64,000 nucleotides of DNA from Isoetes taiwanensis (GCA_021234155.1 JAJEKV010000057.1:2637821-2701820); one strand, 5' to 3'; positions 35,601 to 41,991 are shown, counted from the first letter of the stretch. The notes: generated by a model from the sequence alone, not told the origin. A program made the numbers and translations.

Positions 35601-36109
35601 GAGTATAATCACAGACCCTATAATCCAAGAGAAGATAGGAGGCTTACAAAGCAATATGCAGGGTCATAACCTCAAAAGCGAACCAAGAATTGACCTTGTG
35701 CCAGCACATATGCGTTCTTTACCAGTTTGCATCATTATAATTGATTAAGATAAACCTAGGAAGGAAATGGCAGGCTGAAGGAGCGATGAATGGCCACATT
35801 CGAGATACAGAATGCTGCATTTTCATATAGAATTTTTGGTGCCGCAACACATCAGCAGCAAGGTACGTAGATCAAAATGTGGATTGACTACCATTATTGT
35901 CCTACATCATAGCAAAGGGGGACGTTTTGGTCTTTCAAATTCCAATAATTAATGTAAAAGAGTCATAGCTATATGCTGATGCATTGAGTTCAAATCGCCC
36001 CAACTTAAGACACATACAGACTGGCATACCTTTGCGTTGACGAATTAAAAGCCATAGACTGTATAATTGCTATATAAAGGCTAGCACCAGAGAAATTATC
36101 ACTCAGGCC
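5529..36109 (-). CDS. PH-domain protein gene with giant introns (partial, seven exons recognised)
   Basis: Exons in transcription order are 36109-36030, 35022-34944, 24373-24245, 6352-6172, 6112-6045, 5747-5694 and 5621-5529. Each has AG/GT boundaries, and the phases (0-2, 2-0, 0-0, 0-1, 1-0, 0-0, 0-0) join without a break into about 227 codons. Exon 3 holds the N-terminal half of a PH domain ([20 protein letters not shown]). Exon 4 and the start of exon 5 hold the C-terminal half, ending in the helix around SWIDAIRFA. After the PH domain comes a charged helical region rich in E, K, L and A, a possible coiled coil. PH domains usually bind phosphoinositides or proteins at membranes. Introns are about 1.0, 10.6, 17.9, 0.06, 0.3 and 0.07 kb. 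The start codon, upstream exons and stop were not found. I do not recognise the orthologue family. Confidence 0.8.
5694..5747 (-). CDS. PH-domain gene, exon 6
   Basis: The 54-nt exon encodes 18 residues ([18 protein letters not shown]) between ATTGCAG and a GTGAAC donor. The sequence is helical and continues the helix after the PH domain. Confidence 0.75.
6045..6112 (-). CDS. PH-domain gene, exon 5
   Basis: The 68-nt exon completes the split Asp codon (G|AT) and encodes [20 protein letters not shown] and two more residues. It follows a CCTGTAG acceptor and ends before GTAAAT. The intron before it is only 59 bp, a strong contrast with the giant introns. Confidence 0.8.
6172..6352 (-). CDS. 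PH-domain gene, exon 4 (C-terminal half of PH domain)
   Basis: The 181-nt exon encodes [25 protein letters not shown] and [12 protein letters not shown], the typical later strands and the tryptophan-bearing helix of a PH domain. It ends in phase 1 before GTATGC. Its phase-0 start completes the domain begun in exon 3, about 17.9 kb upstream in the gene. Confidence 0.85.
6598..6711. repeat. Two-copy tandem repeat, ~56-bp unit
   Basis: Two adjacent units share AATGGCTCACAACAAAAGCC, a run of T, GTGTGGTGCATAAT and a short linker. They lie in the 17.9-kb intron of the PH gene. Confidence 0.7.
7376..8087. mobile_element. MITE-like element (copy 2) with nested insertion
   Basis: The TIR of copy 1 recurs at 7565-7620 and, inverted, at 8031-8087. 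Here it extends six bases further (ATCCCC at both ends). Left-flank similarity to copy 1 runs back to about 7376. The core is about 523 bp instead of 281 because about 230 bp (7622-7850) inserted just inside the left TIR. Outside the insertion the interiors match copy 1. Confidence 0.75.
7622..7855 (+). mobile_element. Short retroelement fragment nested in MITE copy 2
   Basis: The insertion is absent from MITE copy 1, which defines its edges. It ends in (AAAT)n preceded by a possible hairpin (GCTC at 7796-7799 with GAGC at 7824-7827), the same arrangement as the LINE 3' ends here. It is probably a 5'-truncated LINE or a SINE. No Pol III boxes were recognised. Confidence 0.5.
8099..8337. repeat. 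Two-copy tandem repeat, ~119-bp unit
   Basis: Two diverged units at about 8099-8217 and 8219-8337 share ACGGTGCAT, AGCTTCAACAT/AGTTTTAGCAT, a GCAAGTT block, ATTCTCTTTGCAAGAT and ATTCCAAAA in the same order. Confidence 0.7.
8345..8830. repeat. Degenerate satellite, ~100-bp monomer (array 1)
   Basis: Monomers repeat the order TTGAGGTGCTTACC, GAGCATCTA..AACATT, ACATTCTATTTTGATT, CTCTTTGCAA, TTTTTGAAAA. The same monomer family recurs at 22290-22640. Confidence 0.65.
8831..9905. other. No recognisable feature
   Basis: AT-rich intronic sequence of the PH gene. No long ORF, repeat pair or transposon end was identified. Confidence 0.4.
9905..11160. repeat. Diverged tandem repeats of ~300-bp units
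   Basis: The phrases GCAG-ATTATTGCTTACCT, CCTACAACTGATTCTGTG, AGTGTAGTTTAATAAATA, TCTGAAGATACAG and AAAGTCGTCCTACA recur in the same order starting near 9910, 10175, 10535 and 10880. Units are diverged and of unequal length. Short reading frames here are not supported as genes. Confidence 0.6.
11165..11490. repeat. Degenerate minisatellite (AGATTCC/TTTTATGAGATT)
   Basis: Short units built on TTAGATTCC and TTTTATGAGATT repeat irregularly up to the left edge of the Ty1/copia element. Confidence 0.65.
11499..12097 (+). repeat. 5' LTR of the Ty1/copia element
   Basis: 599 bp, starting TGTTGGAGTTCACC. The final bases (CCAGTA) have mutated from the TAACA-type end kept by the 3' LTR. Open frames inside it occur identically in both LTRs and are not genes. 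Confidence 0.93.
12100..12112 (+). other. Primer-binding site
   Basis: TGGTATCAGAGCC is complementary to the 3' end of plant initiator tRNA-Met, the usual Ty1/copia primer. It starts two bases after the LTR. Confidence 0.92.
12113..15750 (+). pseudogene. Ty1/copia gag, interrupted by a LINE
   Basis: The N-terminal part runs from the ATG at 12113 ([20 protein letters not shown]) through a TGA at 12338 to about 12586. It contains the copia-type blocks [17 protein letters not shown] and [15 protein letters not shown]. The remainder resumes at about 15519 with [20 protein letters not shown] and ends at 15750. The LINE at 12588-15518 splits it. After 15750 the frame breaks straight into the region before integrase. 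The CCHC knuckle and a protease DTG/DSG motif are not visible, so a deletion removed them. Confidence 0.8.
12588..15518 (-). mobile_element. LINE nested antisense in the Ty1/copia gag
   Basis: On the minus strand the order is endonuclease C-terminus (15493-14918, with SVVDYL and SDHYPL), RT (14657-13979, with [16 protein letters not shown] and [10 protein letters not shown]), the RT C-terminal region (13966-13067), a zinc-cluster remnant ([11 protein letters not shown], near 12950) and a 3' UTR with tail TTCC repeats at 12588-12602. At least five frameshifts are present. A 2-base loss inside the YADD motif (about 13963) would by itself destroy RT activity. A short imperfect repeat (GGAATGAAG at 12583, GGGATGAAG at 15519) may be the target duplication. 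Confidence 0.88.
15735..16030 (+). pseudogene. Ty1/copia region before integrase (protease C-terminus/GAG-pre-integrase)
   Basis: The frame encodes [20 protein letters not shown] and [10 protein letters not shown], typical of the segment between copia protease and the integrase zinc finger. It is joined abruptly to gag upstream. A frameshift near 15985 takes it into the integrase frame, where [11 protein letters not shown] continues. Confidence 0.7.
16004..17710 (+). CDS. Ty1/copia integrase and N-terminal reverse transcriptase
   Basis: The 568-residue frame starts within the integrase HHCC finger (C30-x2-C33). The catalytic core has D60 (HTDLCGP), D123 (RSDRGGEY) and E159 (GVAERKN). The D-to-E spacing of 35 is exactly canonical. 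After an acidic linker, the RT begins near residue 410 with [36 protein letters not shown] and [20 protein letters not shown]. The frame stops at YGLKQASR, where two TAA codons (17708 and 17714) replace sense codons. Translation in the same frame resumes at 17735. Confidence 0.92.
   Translation: MAHTHCNNVKYLAKKGWIQCKELKSEKFLCEGCMLGKLNRLPFSKSKHRATSVLELVHTDLCGPLNVRGRTKKRYFISFIDDYSRKCKCYCLARKSQALNAFKQYVYETERETGAKLKCIRSDRGGEYLSNKFKQFCISNGIKRQLTCRYSPQQNGVAERKNRTLMDAVRSMIKNCGLPNYLWEEALKTAVQIQNNLPTSSLKGNVPNLLWSNSIKDVNYDMYKCYGCLVYFHIPVELRQKLDSKAEAGYLVGYDEEAKGYRIFVPKSKEIIVSRDVCFDENTLYKDRHAKSADSKTVQNVEQEIDKMQNLEPDICSNVDSDSDSEKGETEIIDGDEEREEQPTKSHDEELEPALIQRKRKTQVERLLQEAHINNEGYGRTERGRSLRLERQGQELEQQDIDQILAIMDDEVVPSTVEEALNSVDKENWLKAMQEELESFKCTHTYDLVIEPKEKNIIGSKWIFRIEDCADGTKKYKARLVAQGYTQKRGRDYDETYSPIVKLTSIRLLLSLANARNSELHHMDVKTAFLNAKIDGDVYMRQAPGFVQKNDMVWKLNKAVYGLKQASR
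17735..18379 (+). CDS. Ty1/copia reverse transcriptase C-terminus and start of RNase H
   Basis: The frame carries the catalytic YVDD at residues 30-33, then [13 protein letters not shown] and [20 protein letters not shown]. It is in the same frame as the 16004 ORF, separated only by two stop codons. A frameshift near 18330 ends it within the RNase H region, where the neighbouring frame reads [20 protein letters not shown]. Confidence 0.9.
   Translation: MREQGFEKLKNDGNIYRFRNGENYCMIALYVDDCIMIANNTHCLAHCKEILKARFQMTDLGELKQFLGIEVNRDRDKKILKLKQSKHIQNMLKRFNLEDANPVSTPITSGHRLTEEKGISEKEIKDMEKVPYRALVGCLLYLSNNTKLDISYIVNVLSRKSHNPSKDHWQAGKRVLIYLKNTQDFGITYDSDNLELSMLTGEETSVLENQHLDL
18436..18768 (+). CDS. Ty1/copia RNase H
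   Basis: The frame begins at the conserved MSTEAEYAA and continues with [29 protein letters not shown] and [11 protein letters not shown], all typical of copia RNase H. It degrades the RNA strand during cDNA synthesis. The frame extends upstream to about 18330 without an ATG. Confidence 0.9.
   Translation: MSTEAEYAASFLVAKEITWLRRLLEELECVQANPTRIWTDNQSCIAIVKNPVDHERTKHIELNIHFIRDLAEKKYIQMSYIKTENQVADIFTKALAVGKFVQHRNSLKVT
18915..18927 (+). other. Polypurine tract
   Basis: GTGAAGGAGGAA lies directly before the 3' LTR, as expected for plus-strand priming. Confidence 0.8.
18928..19524 (+). repeat. 3' LTR of the Ty1/copia element
   Basis: 597 bp, about 98% identical to the 5' LTR, ending TCTAACA and followed by the TTTTG target duplicate. 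Confidence 0.93.
19525..20170. repeat. Degenerate array of TTCTAGAA/ACATTCTAGAAC units
   Basis: Dozens of copies of TTCTAGAA and AGAACATTCTAGAAC with variable spacing fill the stretch. A non-array segment of about 130 bp lies at 19870-20010. The palindromic unit coincides with the plant heat-shock element pattern GAAnnTTCnnGAA, probably by chance. Confidence 0.7.
20217..20310 (+). mobile_element. Possible tRNA-derived SINE
   Basis: TGGTCTAATGGTTAGAA (20222) looks like box A, and GTGTCAAATCCC (20280) looks like a box B variant. A short A-run follows at 20306. The spacing suits a Pol III promoter. No cloverleaf or target duplication was confirmed. Confidence 0.4.
20408..20985. repeat. Tandem repeat, 4-5 units of ~105-150 bp
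   Basis: Each unit has GTAGGATCTC, CGATCAGGATCAAGAACAAC, TGGATCGTA, CTATATATAATCTCCCAAGC and CAGAGCAAC in that order. Starts are near 20435, 20530, 20690, 20836 and 20943. Length variation comes from extra ATATATAAACTC segments. Confidence 0.75.
21050..22245. repeat. Minisatellite, 45-bp unit, with higher-order structure
   Basis: The core unit reads GGGAGCTTACTCACACC, TACTACCAATTCCAAAG, TATCACCCATT (45 bp). A GC-richer block (CTTTTGTGATTCCTCGGCTCG) recurs at 21034, 21363 and 21841, giving a longer period. Because 45 is a multiple of three, open frames run through parts of the array. They are repeat artefacts, not genes. Confidence 0.8.
22290..22640. repeat. Degenerate satellite, ~105-bp monomer (array 2)
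   Basis: About 3.5 monomers with GAGATGCTTACC, GAGCATCTGGAAC, ACATTCTATTTTGA, AAGTTTCAAAAA and CTATTTTTAG. The monomer is the one seen at 8345-8830. Confidence 0.7.
22641..23276. other. GC-richer insertion-like segment with strong hairpins
   Basis: Composition differs sharply from the flanks. Open frames on both strands (for example 22513-23040 and 22830-23273 on minus) have no recognised domain. A two-level hairpin lies at 23108-23154 and a third stem-loop at 23181-23198. Poly(T) follows at 23277-23301, which on the minus strand would be a leading poly(A) and on plus an upstream T run. It could be an unclassified retroelement. Confidence 0.4.
23108..23154. other. Nested perfect hairpins
   Basis: GCTCCCCCCC (23117-23126), loop GAA, GGGGGGGAGC (23130-23139) forms a perfect 10-bp stem. 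It is enclosed by GGTCCCT (23108-23114) pairing with AGGGACC (23148-23154). Confidence 0.75.
23277..23405. repeat. Poly(T) tract followed by a homopurine tract
   Basis: Twenty-five T (23277-23301) are followed by about 95 bases that are almost all A or G on the plus strand (23306-23400). Confidence 0.8.
23411..23460 (+). other. tRNA-like 3' half (box B)
   Basis: GGTTCGAATCC at 23430-23440 is a perfect Pol III box B in a T-arm-like context. No partner box A at tRNA spacing is visible. Probably a SINE or tRNA remnant. Confidence 0.35.
23590..23662. repeat. Pentanucleotide microsatellite (GACAT/GATAT)n
   Basis: About fourteen units of GACAT flanked by GATAT variants. Confidence 0.95.
24245..24373 (-). 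CDS. PH-domain gene, exon 3 (N-terminal half of PH domain)
   Basis: This 129-nt exon follows TGTGCAG and ends before GTATGT. Its 43 codons contain the PH beta-strand signature SGPLMKR...[11 protein letters not shown]...FLFYFK. The reading frame runs on past the donor into low-complexity sequence, which marks the exon end. Confidence 0.85.
24420..26960. other. PH-gene intron sequence, no gene seen
   Basis: AT-rich sequence inside the 10.6-kb intron. A short minus-strand frame at 25167-25358 is not supported by motifs, and similar short phrases recur at 23930 and 24980, suggesting old repeats. A segment at 25780-25840 recurs inverted at 50700-50760. Confidence 0.4.
26971..27303. repeat. Two-copy tandem repeat, 166-bp unit
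   Basis: Units starting at 26971 and 27137 share GCTTTCACT, GGCTTAGATGTTAGACATTC, ACAGCTGTATTTTGTTTCTC, CAATTTCAAATAAAGCATC and GTACTTNGATGTTAGATG in order. Confidence 0.85.
28137..28275. repeat. Two-copy tandem repeat, ~69 bp
   Basis: TTGTTGAGAATGCTGCCA, AGCTTTC, CTGCTGGCGGGTTGACCACC and TTAATAGTACTTT occur twice in a row. Confidence 0.85.
29070..29155. repeat. Short direct duplication
   Basis: TTATTTGCCATGCCATGTA, GGGAGCATTGCCTT and CATGA occur twice about 49 bp apart. Confidence 0.7.
31880..34760. repeat. Ancient segmental duplication, copy B
   Basis: Colinear partner of 27440-30900. It carries about 280 extra bases at 33284-33567 that copy A lacks. Exon 2 of the PH gene lies just beyond its right edge at 34944-35022. 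Confidence 0.75.
33284..33567. mobile_element. Insertion in duplication copy B, possible small transposon
   Basis: Copy A at about 29585-29605 is the empty site. The insert's ends are roughly inverted (ATGTGAC on the left, GTCACAAG on the right). Interior has no coding potential. Class unknown. Confidence 0.4.
34944..35022 (-). CDS. PH-domain gene, exon 2
   Basis: This 79-nt exon lies between a TTTTTGCAG acceptor and a GTAAGT donor, both near consensus. The split Arg codon (AG|G) restores the frame from exon 1. It encodes [20 protein letters not shown] and a short continuation, ending in phase 0. Confidence 0.75.
36030..36109 (-). CDS. PH-domain gene, exon 1 of those recognised
   Basis: The 80-nt exon follows GAACAG and ends before GTATGC. 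Only one frame is open ([18 protein letters not shown]...). It ends in phase 2, matching the next exon. No further exon upstream was identified with confidence. Confidence 0.65.
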
Positions 36110-36319
36110 CTGTTCATCAGATAAAACTTTTAATCATGTCATGCAGAGGTTTTTACTAAAGAATGCATTGCACATGCCTTTGCAGCTAGAACTGACCCCA
36201 CCACATCTAAACATCAACTTGCACAGATTACAGAGCAAACTCTGGCAAATAGACATGTTGATCAAGTGAGAACCCGAAATGCAAATGGCATGGCAGAGTA
36301 ACTCACGTCTCAAATGCCA

Positions 36320-36775
36320 GGACGTCATTATTCTGTGATGACGGGAACTATAATCTTGAATATGATCTTAATTAAGGCTGGGTAAAGCTACGATAAATAG
36401 GAGCTATAAAAACCCTAATTTACCTTTGTGGAGCATCTTCTGGCCTAATCATAGACGACGATCCATACCTTTGTGGAGCATCTTCTGATCTAACCTAGGC
36501 GACGGTCCAAAATGGCCATTGAATTTTGAAAACAGTCTATTCTAGATCATGATCAAATGGCTTAAGCCACATCCAACTCAAATTATCCTGTGATGCCGGG
36601 AACTATGATCTTGAATACAATCTAATTAAGGCTGAAATAGAGTTACGATAAATAGAGCTAACAAAACCCTGATTTATTTTTGTGGAGCATCATAAGGCGT
36701 CGATCCATACCTTTGTGGACTAACCTAGGCGATGGTCCAGAACGGCCATCGAATTTTGAAGGACCTCTTAAGCCA
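36320..36775. repeat. Two-copy tandem repeat, ~255-bp offset
   Basis: CGGGAACTAT, GATCTTGAATA, TTAAGGCTG, TACGATAAATAG, TGTGGAGCATC, GATCCATACCTTTGTGGA and GGCCAT..AATTTTGAA recur in order at about 36336 and 36591. It lies just upstream of the first recognised PH-gene exon. Confidence 0.8.
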
Positions 36776-37099
36776 TAACCACTCATTAGCCTTCGAGATA
36801 AGGGGCCACTTATTGATTAGGTTCATATTTATCACAGCCATTAAAGAGAATATGCATTTGAAAAATGTCTGCTTTATGGGATGTTTTTATTTTTTAATTG
36901 TGGCCCTTGATGGGAGGAATATTCCTCATTTTATGCCAGATGAAAGGCCCCTGTTTTTTCCAGGCTGCGACCCATGCAAATTTCAAAGGTGCAGAATTAA
37001 AACACATGACCATTGGCGTTATGTGAAGCCCATGAGCAGAAAATATTTTGTGAAGAACGGCCCTTCCTGTGTCTTCGCTCCCTGTTTCTTCGGCTAGAG

Positions 37100-38068
37100 G
37101 TCGATTCCGGTAGCCCTCACTTATCTTTGAAGTAAAAACGCTGACGCACAACAACTTCTTCGGTTTATTGTCATGTTTCTGGCAATAGAAGACAACAAAC
37201 CACTGATTTGTGACAATTTCAGCAGCAGACAGATCATTTGGGTCGATTATCAGGATGCCAAGTTAGGGAAACAAGATTTCAGACAGGAAGGAAGGTCGAA
37301 ATCTACCCTAGGAAGCTCAGAATCTGCTTGGCTACCCTGTTACAGAAGTGGAGAGGCTGCTTCTAGCCCCCAAGTTCTTCACGGAGAGGACGGAAACTGC
37401 AAAAGAGAGCTCCCTTCAGGTCTGCACATGCCCAAGCCGAAACCGGCGGCATGCAGGGGCCTGCGACCATCGTGGCCCTGCCTCGACTCTTCCTTGATTT
37501 TCCCACATCGTCTCCTTCCCCAATCGAGCCACTGGCATATGGCCACGCTGGATTTCCTTCCTCACACCATTGACTTCAACTAAAAAAAATGGCACAATCA
37601 CACTACTGAAATAGAAACTTGCCCCTCACAACAAACAAGCAGCTCAAACATGCACAAATATACCATTTTCAATACAATACAATACCAGAATCATAGTCTC
37701 CACCATTGCGAGAATACCCTCCCCCAATACCAAACGAATTGGGCAAACTTAATAGGTAAATAAAATGTTGATCTATAAATGTTTTGTTTTTTGGGTTGCC
37801 TGTAGGGGGCAACCTTATTATTGGAGGGTGGAGTGACGTATAGAAGGCCTCGATTTGTTCTGAGTATAATATGCCATAGAATATTCTATATGAGCTGTTG
37901 CGATTGCTTGGGTTTTTTGTGACGCCCAGTGACACTTAGACGGCGAAGATTTGTTTGGGATGTGTCTGACGGCAGGGATTGTTTGGGTCTTCTTTGGATA
38001 GCTATGCAAATCTCCTCCGGCGATGACAGTGGCATGAATGAGCTCCTTTCTTTTCTTGCGGTTGATCC
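37100..38068. other. Possible promoter region between divergent genes
   Basis: GC-richer than the surroundings, with several short unsupported frames on both strands. It lies between the minus-strand PH gene's first recognised exon and the plus-strand gene at 38069, so it could hold divergent promoters. A GGTTGCC/GGCAACC palindrome lies at 37794-37813. Confidence 0.3.
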
Positions 38069-38573
38069 ATGGCAGCTGAAATAGAAGCGGAAGTGCAGGT
38101 ACATATCCCTGGCTCTTTTCAGGGTAGCAACATAGCCGAATTTGCTCTCTACTAGTGCCATATCCAGGGCTTTTTAAAAAGACAGCGTTACTCCTTTAAC
38201 CCCAGAAACACAGGTCAACGCGAAAGGTGATTGCATTTTGATGCATTTCTCCTGTTTAGTCTGAGGGTTTGCAGAACCTGGTGATCGTATAGCTGCTTTT
38301 CTTTTTGAGCCTATCCAAGGAGAAGCTGGAGTATGTGCATGCGATTATGTTTATTAAACAAAGCTTTTGGTTAATCATGCTTCTTGCGGCTGATTATTTG
38401 ACTTGCAGGTCCTTGTACCCTCTGAGGAGTATCTAAAAGAGGCTCGTAGGTTATGTTCACTTTATAGTACTGGAGATGTTCCGCCGCGCTTTCTAATTAT
38501 TCATGATGGTTGGCAATCTAAAACTTCTACTGAAGAAGAAGCAGATAGGAATATGACCAACGGAACACAATGA
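38069..38573 (+). CDS. Small two-exon gene of unknown function (64 aa)
   Basis: Exon 1 is 38069-38098 (MAAEIEAEVQ), exon 2 is 38409-38573. The intron (310 bp) starts GTACAT and ends CTTGCAG, and both exons are in phase 0. The joined product continues VLVPSEEYLKEARRLCSLYS, TGDVPPRFLIIHDGWQ and stops at TGA 38571-38573. Codon use and the precise phase match suggest a real gene, but I do not recognise the family. It may be the 5' end of a longer or broken gene, since further open segments occur downstream (38636-38875) without clear splice sites. Confidence 0.5.
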
Positions 38574-39689
38574 GTTCTATTTTATTAGTATGGTATTATC
38601 CATGGTTAATTTATAGTGCCATCTCAAATTGACACTTGAGGCATGTTGTTGACAGAGTTGCTCGCAGATTATCTGGCATAAAAGAGAATCATCTTAGAGA
38701 GAACAAAATGAAGGGACACATTATTTCATGGACAACAAAACAAAAATATAGCGCACTGTTTTGTAAGAACTACTGGACAACTATGCATTCACCTCCATCT
38801 CTCTTAATGTGGGAAAACATTATCTTGAACCAAAACTATGGAAGATCATCCACAACATCAACCTTTAATGTATGAGGTGATTTATGGCCAATTTGGAAGA
38901 TGTTATTAACCATGTTTAATTGTAGACCTCAAAATGCATCAATGGGCCCTTCATGCTTGTTCTTCTAAAATAGCAATACTTTCTTATTTGGGATAGGTAA
39001 GCTATTGTAACTAAGATATTGCATTCCAACTCTTTGTTGTACCTAAGGTCTTGTATACCTAAGGTGCATGCTGGGTAACAATACTTACTTGGGCACCTAG
39101 AGTGTTGCATTCGAGGAGATTCGAGTGAGCAGTGTAAACACCATAAAGAACATAGGCAAAGGGTCAGTCATTTTCTAATTTTGCAACTTTGATATTGGAA
39201 TATATCCTTGTTTCTAACACTCATTGCATGCAATTGGTGGGTAAGAATACTTACTTGGGGAGCTTAATTGATAGGTAATTTACATCGGGAACTTAAATTT
39301 GACGCATTCTATAGTTACTTACAGGAGAATCATTATATACAAGGCTATTATTTTGAGCTCCAAAATTGTATCATAATCCATTTGAAGAACTGACGTGTCA
39401 ATTGCATATGATTTGCAACTTGAGACTGGTTTAGACCTTATTGTGCTCAAGCATTATACCATATTCATAGAGCAAGATGCTATTTTTACTTACATCCATG
39501 CCTTTGTGAGGCAATTCCAAAATCGAGCTCTTCAAATTTTACTCCCATATCTTGCTTCTTTTTCTTCTTAAAGAAGCAACCATCTTTAGAAAATCATGTC
39601 TTACCACTATTATCAGTCATGAGAACTATTTTTAGGCCTCGTCACGTCTCCTATTCTTCCCTCTGCTTCCTGATCTGCTCCTGACAATG

Positions 39690-40797
39690 TTGCTCAAGTC
39701 TTACAAATGCACTTCAGTAATTGGATTAAGGGAGACATGACATCTGGTGTGCACGCTCGTGTTGCTGCTGCTGTGTCCCTTATGATGGAGAATCAAAAGA
39801 GAGGTGTCCGCATATATGAAAGAGTTGCAGGCTCTTGAAGATCGAAAGAATGTTCAATTGCCTCCTGATAACGTGTTCTATGAAGCGGAGGTGTGTTCTA
39901 GTGCCTTCACTCAGGTTGGTGTCTTGATTGTGGAGATAGATCATAGCGTTCACTTGCAAAGTCTACACAATTTAGTGTCCCATATGGTGGTGTGTCATTT
40001 CACTGATCAGTTCCTTGATCTCAAGAGGATGGGATTTTGATTGAAGCAACATCTGTAAAAGTTGAGATTGCCTTCACATAAGTCCTTGAAAGTCTTGGAT
40101 AAGCAAAACAATTATTTCTTACTGATGTCTAGGTCGCTTATTGATGTTGACAAATTAGTGGAACGTGGAGTGGATCCTTTGTGGGGGCATTATCTCTTGT
40201 ATCAGGTATACACCCCTGGATTTCTACCTAATAAGTCTGGTGCACGTCGTATGCCCTGCTGGTTTGCATTGGAGGACTTTCCAATTGAGTTGCAGGTTCC
40301 AGACTTCTTGGTCTCCATTGCCAATGGATTAGGGTTGCACTTTGCTCATTCTATATGGTCCTCATGTTTGTATCCCTTCCTGTTGAGGCTTCCCTCCCAG
40401 TGTATGTGGTTCTTCTGCCCTAACTACTGGCACACTCCCCGCAGCCCATGATTGTCTTTCTTCTGACCAACAAGAGAGGCTGAACATCATTGCATGCAAG
40501 CAGGAGCCCATTGAAGAATAATGGTCCATTGCTCGCATGAAAAAAGCCGCTTGGAAAAGGAAGCTTTGCACCGCAACCCTCTGCATCTACTTCTCCTAAC
40601 CCTGTTGAACCACCACTCATCACCATTGTTACTACGCATCCAATAGCATCGCAGCCACATTGGGCTAATCAAGTGGATACCGAGTCTCGTATACATGTTG
40701 ATATGGGCTTAGAGCATTTTCCACATCCATCTGAACAATGAAGTTAATCTCCTGGAATGTGTAGGAGGTTGCCTCCTCCCCTACAAAAAGGAGCAGG
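39690..40797 (+). pseudogene. L1-type LINE ORF1 (DUF4283-like) and start of ORF2
   Basis: Broken frames at 39804-40040 (VGVLIVEIDHSVHLQ, VCHFTDQFLDL) and 40062-40451 (LVERGVDPLWGHYLLYQVYT, PGFLP, PCWFALEDFPIELQ, VSIANGLGLHFAHSIW) match the DUF4283-like RNA-binding domain of plant LINE ORF1. A paralogue lies at 51577-52900. At 40738 MKLISWNV, the typical first residues of a LINE endonuclease, appears and is then lost where the gypsy LTR begins at 40798. ORF1 has frameshifts. Confidence 0.65.
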
Positions 40798-41279
40798 TGT
40801 CATGAACCTACACGAGAACAAGGAAAATACGCGAAAAATATGCAAGAAATATGGAAGAAATACGCCAAAATTGGCAAATAATCTAATATGAACAGGAATC
40901 AAGAGCACAATGGCCCGAAGGCAAGCAGGAACACGAGACAGATGCCTAGAAGGCTCAAGACTGGCATTGAACCGGAATGGTTTGACAAGAAGAAGGTGCC
41001 TCCTTATATATTTAGGCTAACGGTCAGGATCGTGCCACTCCAATGGATGAGATCGCGCCAAGTGTCGCGCATGCATTTAGGTTCTAGAATATTCAAGAAC
41101 CTCCTGGAGATAATCCCACATATGAGGAAGACATGAAGGATTGTCTTCAACAAATATTGGTAGTGCACTTGGCAAGGGTGTTATATTGTGCAACTACCCT
41201 TTTGCATCCGTGTGACGACCATCTTTTGTACATACGAGTATAATGTTCATATGATATAAATATCTGTATGGTCGTCACA
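40798..41279 (-). repeat. Putative 3' LTR of the gypsy element
   Basis: 482 bp with TG...CA termini next to a polypurine tract. The LTR start TGTGACGACCAT recurs inverted 60-70 bp inside (41209-41223), giving a subterminal palindrome. No second LTR is present for comparison. Confidence 0.55.
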
Positions 41280-41344
41280 CCATCCCCCTCCTACGACGGC
41301 GACGAGTCCTCGGAGCTGGGGCCGGAGTACTCAAACTTGGCTTG

Positions 41345-41991
41345 TTCAGGTAACGTCAGTGAAACTCCGCAATTTTGTCAGGCGCATTAGTCAGATTCTC
41401 GGCAGGCTCCCAGGTCCTACCATTTGGCAAGTAACCTTTTCAATCGACATGGTAATACAATCGTCGACGAAGAAACTTGGAGTCCAGAATCTCTCAAACC
41501 TCGAACTCCTCATGATCATCAATCTCGACTGGTGGTGGAGGTGGAGGTACTCGATCTGGAAATGGATTCGCCATATAGGGTTCTAACAAAGACACTTGGA
41601 ACACTGGGTGAAGCCGAACTGATGGCAGAAGCTCAAAACGGAAAGCAGCATCACCAACTCGTTCAATGATCCGATAGGGGCCTAAGCACTGGTAGTCGAG
41701 CTTGTTACAAGGGCGAGCTGTCGGCAAATCCCGATGTAAGAGCCAAACAAGATCACCAACTGCAAAATGAGGAGTGTCCTGACGGTGCTGATCTGCATGA
41801 TAATGCTTGGGCCTGGGGGCGATGGTGTTGAAGATCATCCTGGAGCATGCGGAGCTTCTCGAGTCTGTCATCGGCACTAGGATTGACTGAGTCATATCCA
41901 GGAGCAATGAAAGACCACCGGGGATGCATGCCGAAATTAATAAAGAACGGAGTCTGGCCTGTGGAGGCATGGACAGAATTATTATAAGCAA
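41345..41991 (-). pseudogene. Gypsy integrase C-terminus and chromodomain
   Basis: The 165-codon frame at 41991-41494 has HFAVGDLVWLLHRDLP, LDYQCLGPYRIIERVGD (the GPY/F module) and LHPVFQVSLLEPY. After a TGA near 41488 the same frame continues with EILDSKF, LYYHVDWKGYLPNGRTWEP and AENLTNA, a clear chromodomain. Chromodomain-bearing gypsy elements (chromoviruses) target chromatin. At least two stops show it is dead. Confidence 0.85.

Larger units (their letters stand above)
40798..41991 (-). mobile_element. Ty3/gypsy chromovirus remnant (3' end)
   Basis: Read on minus: integrase C-terminus, chromodomain, polypurine tract GGAGGGGGATGG (about 41280-41291) and a putative 3' LTR (41279-40798, TGTGACGACC...TGACA). 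The 5' part beyond 41991 is missing. It is inserted at the beginning of the LINE ORF2 on the left. Confidence 0.8.

Noticed and set aside
36134-37601. Several short frames upstream of the first PH-gene exon as 5' exons
   Set aside because: None has a donor in phase 0 with convincing coding character, and the 255-bp tandem repeat explains part of them.
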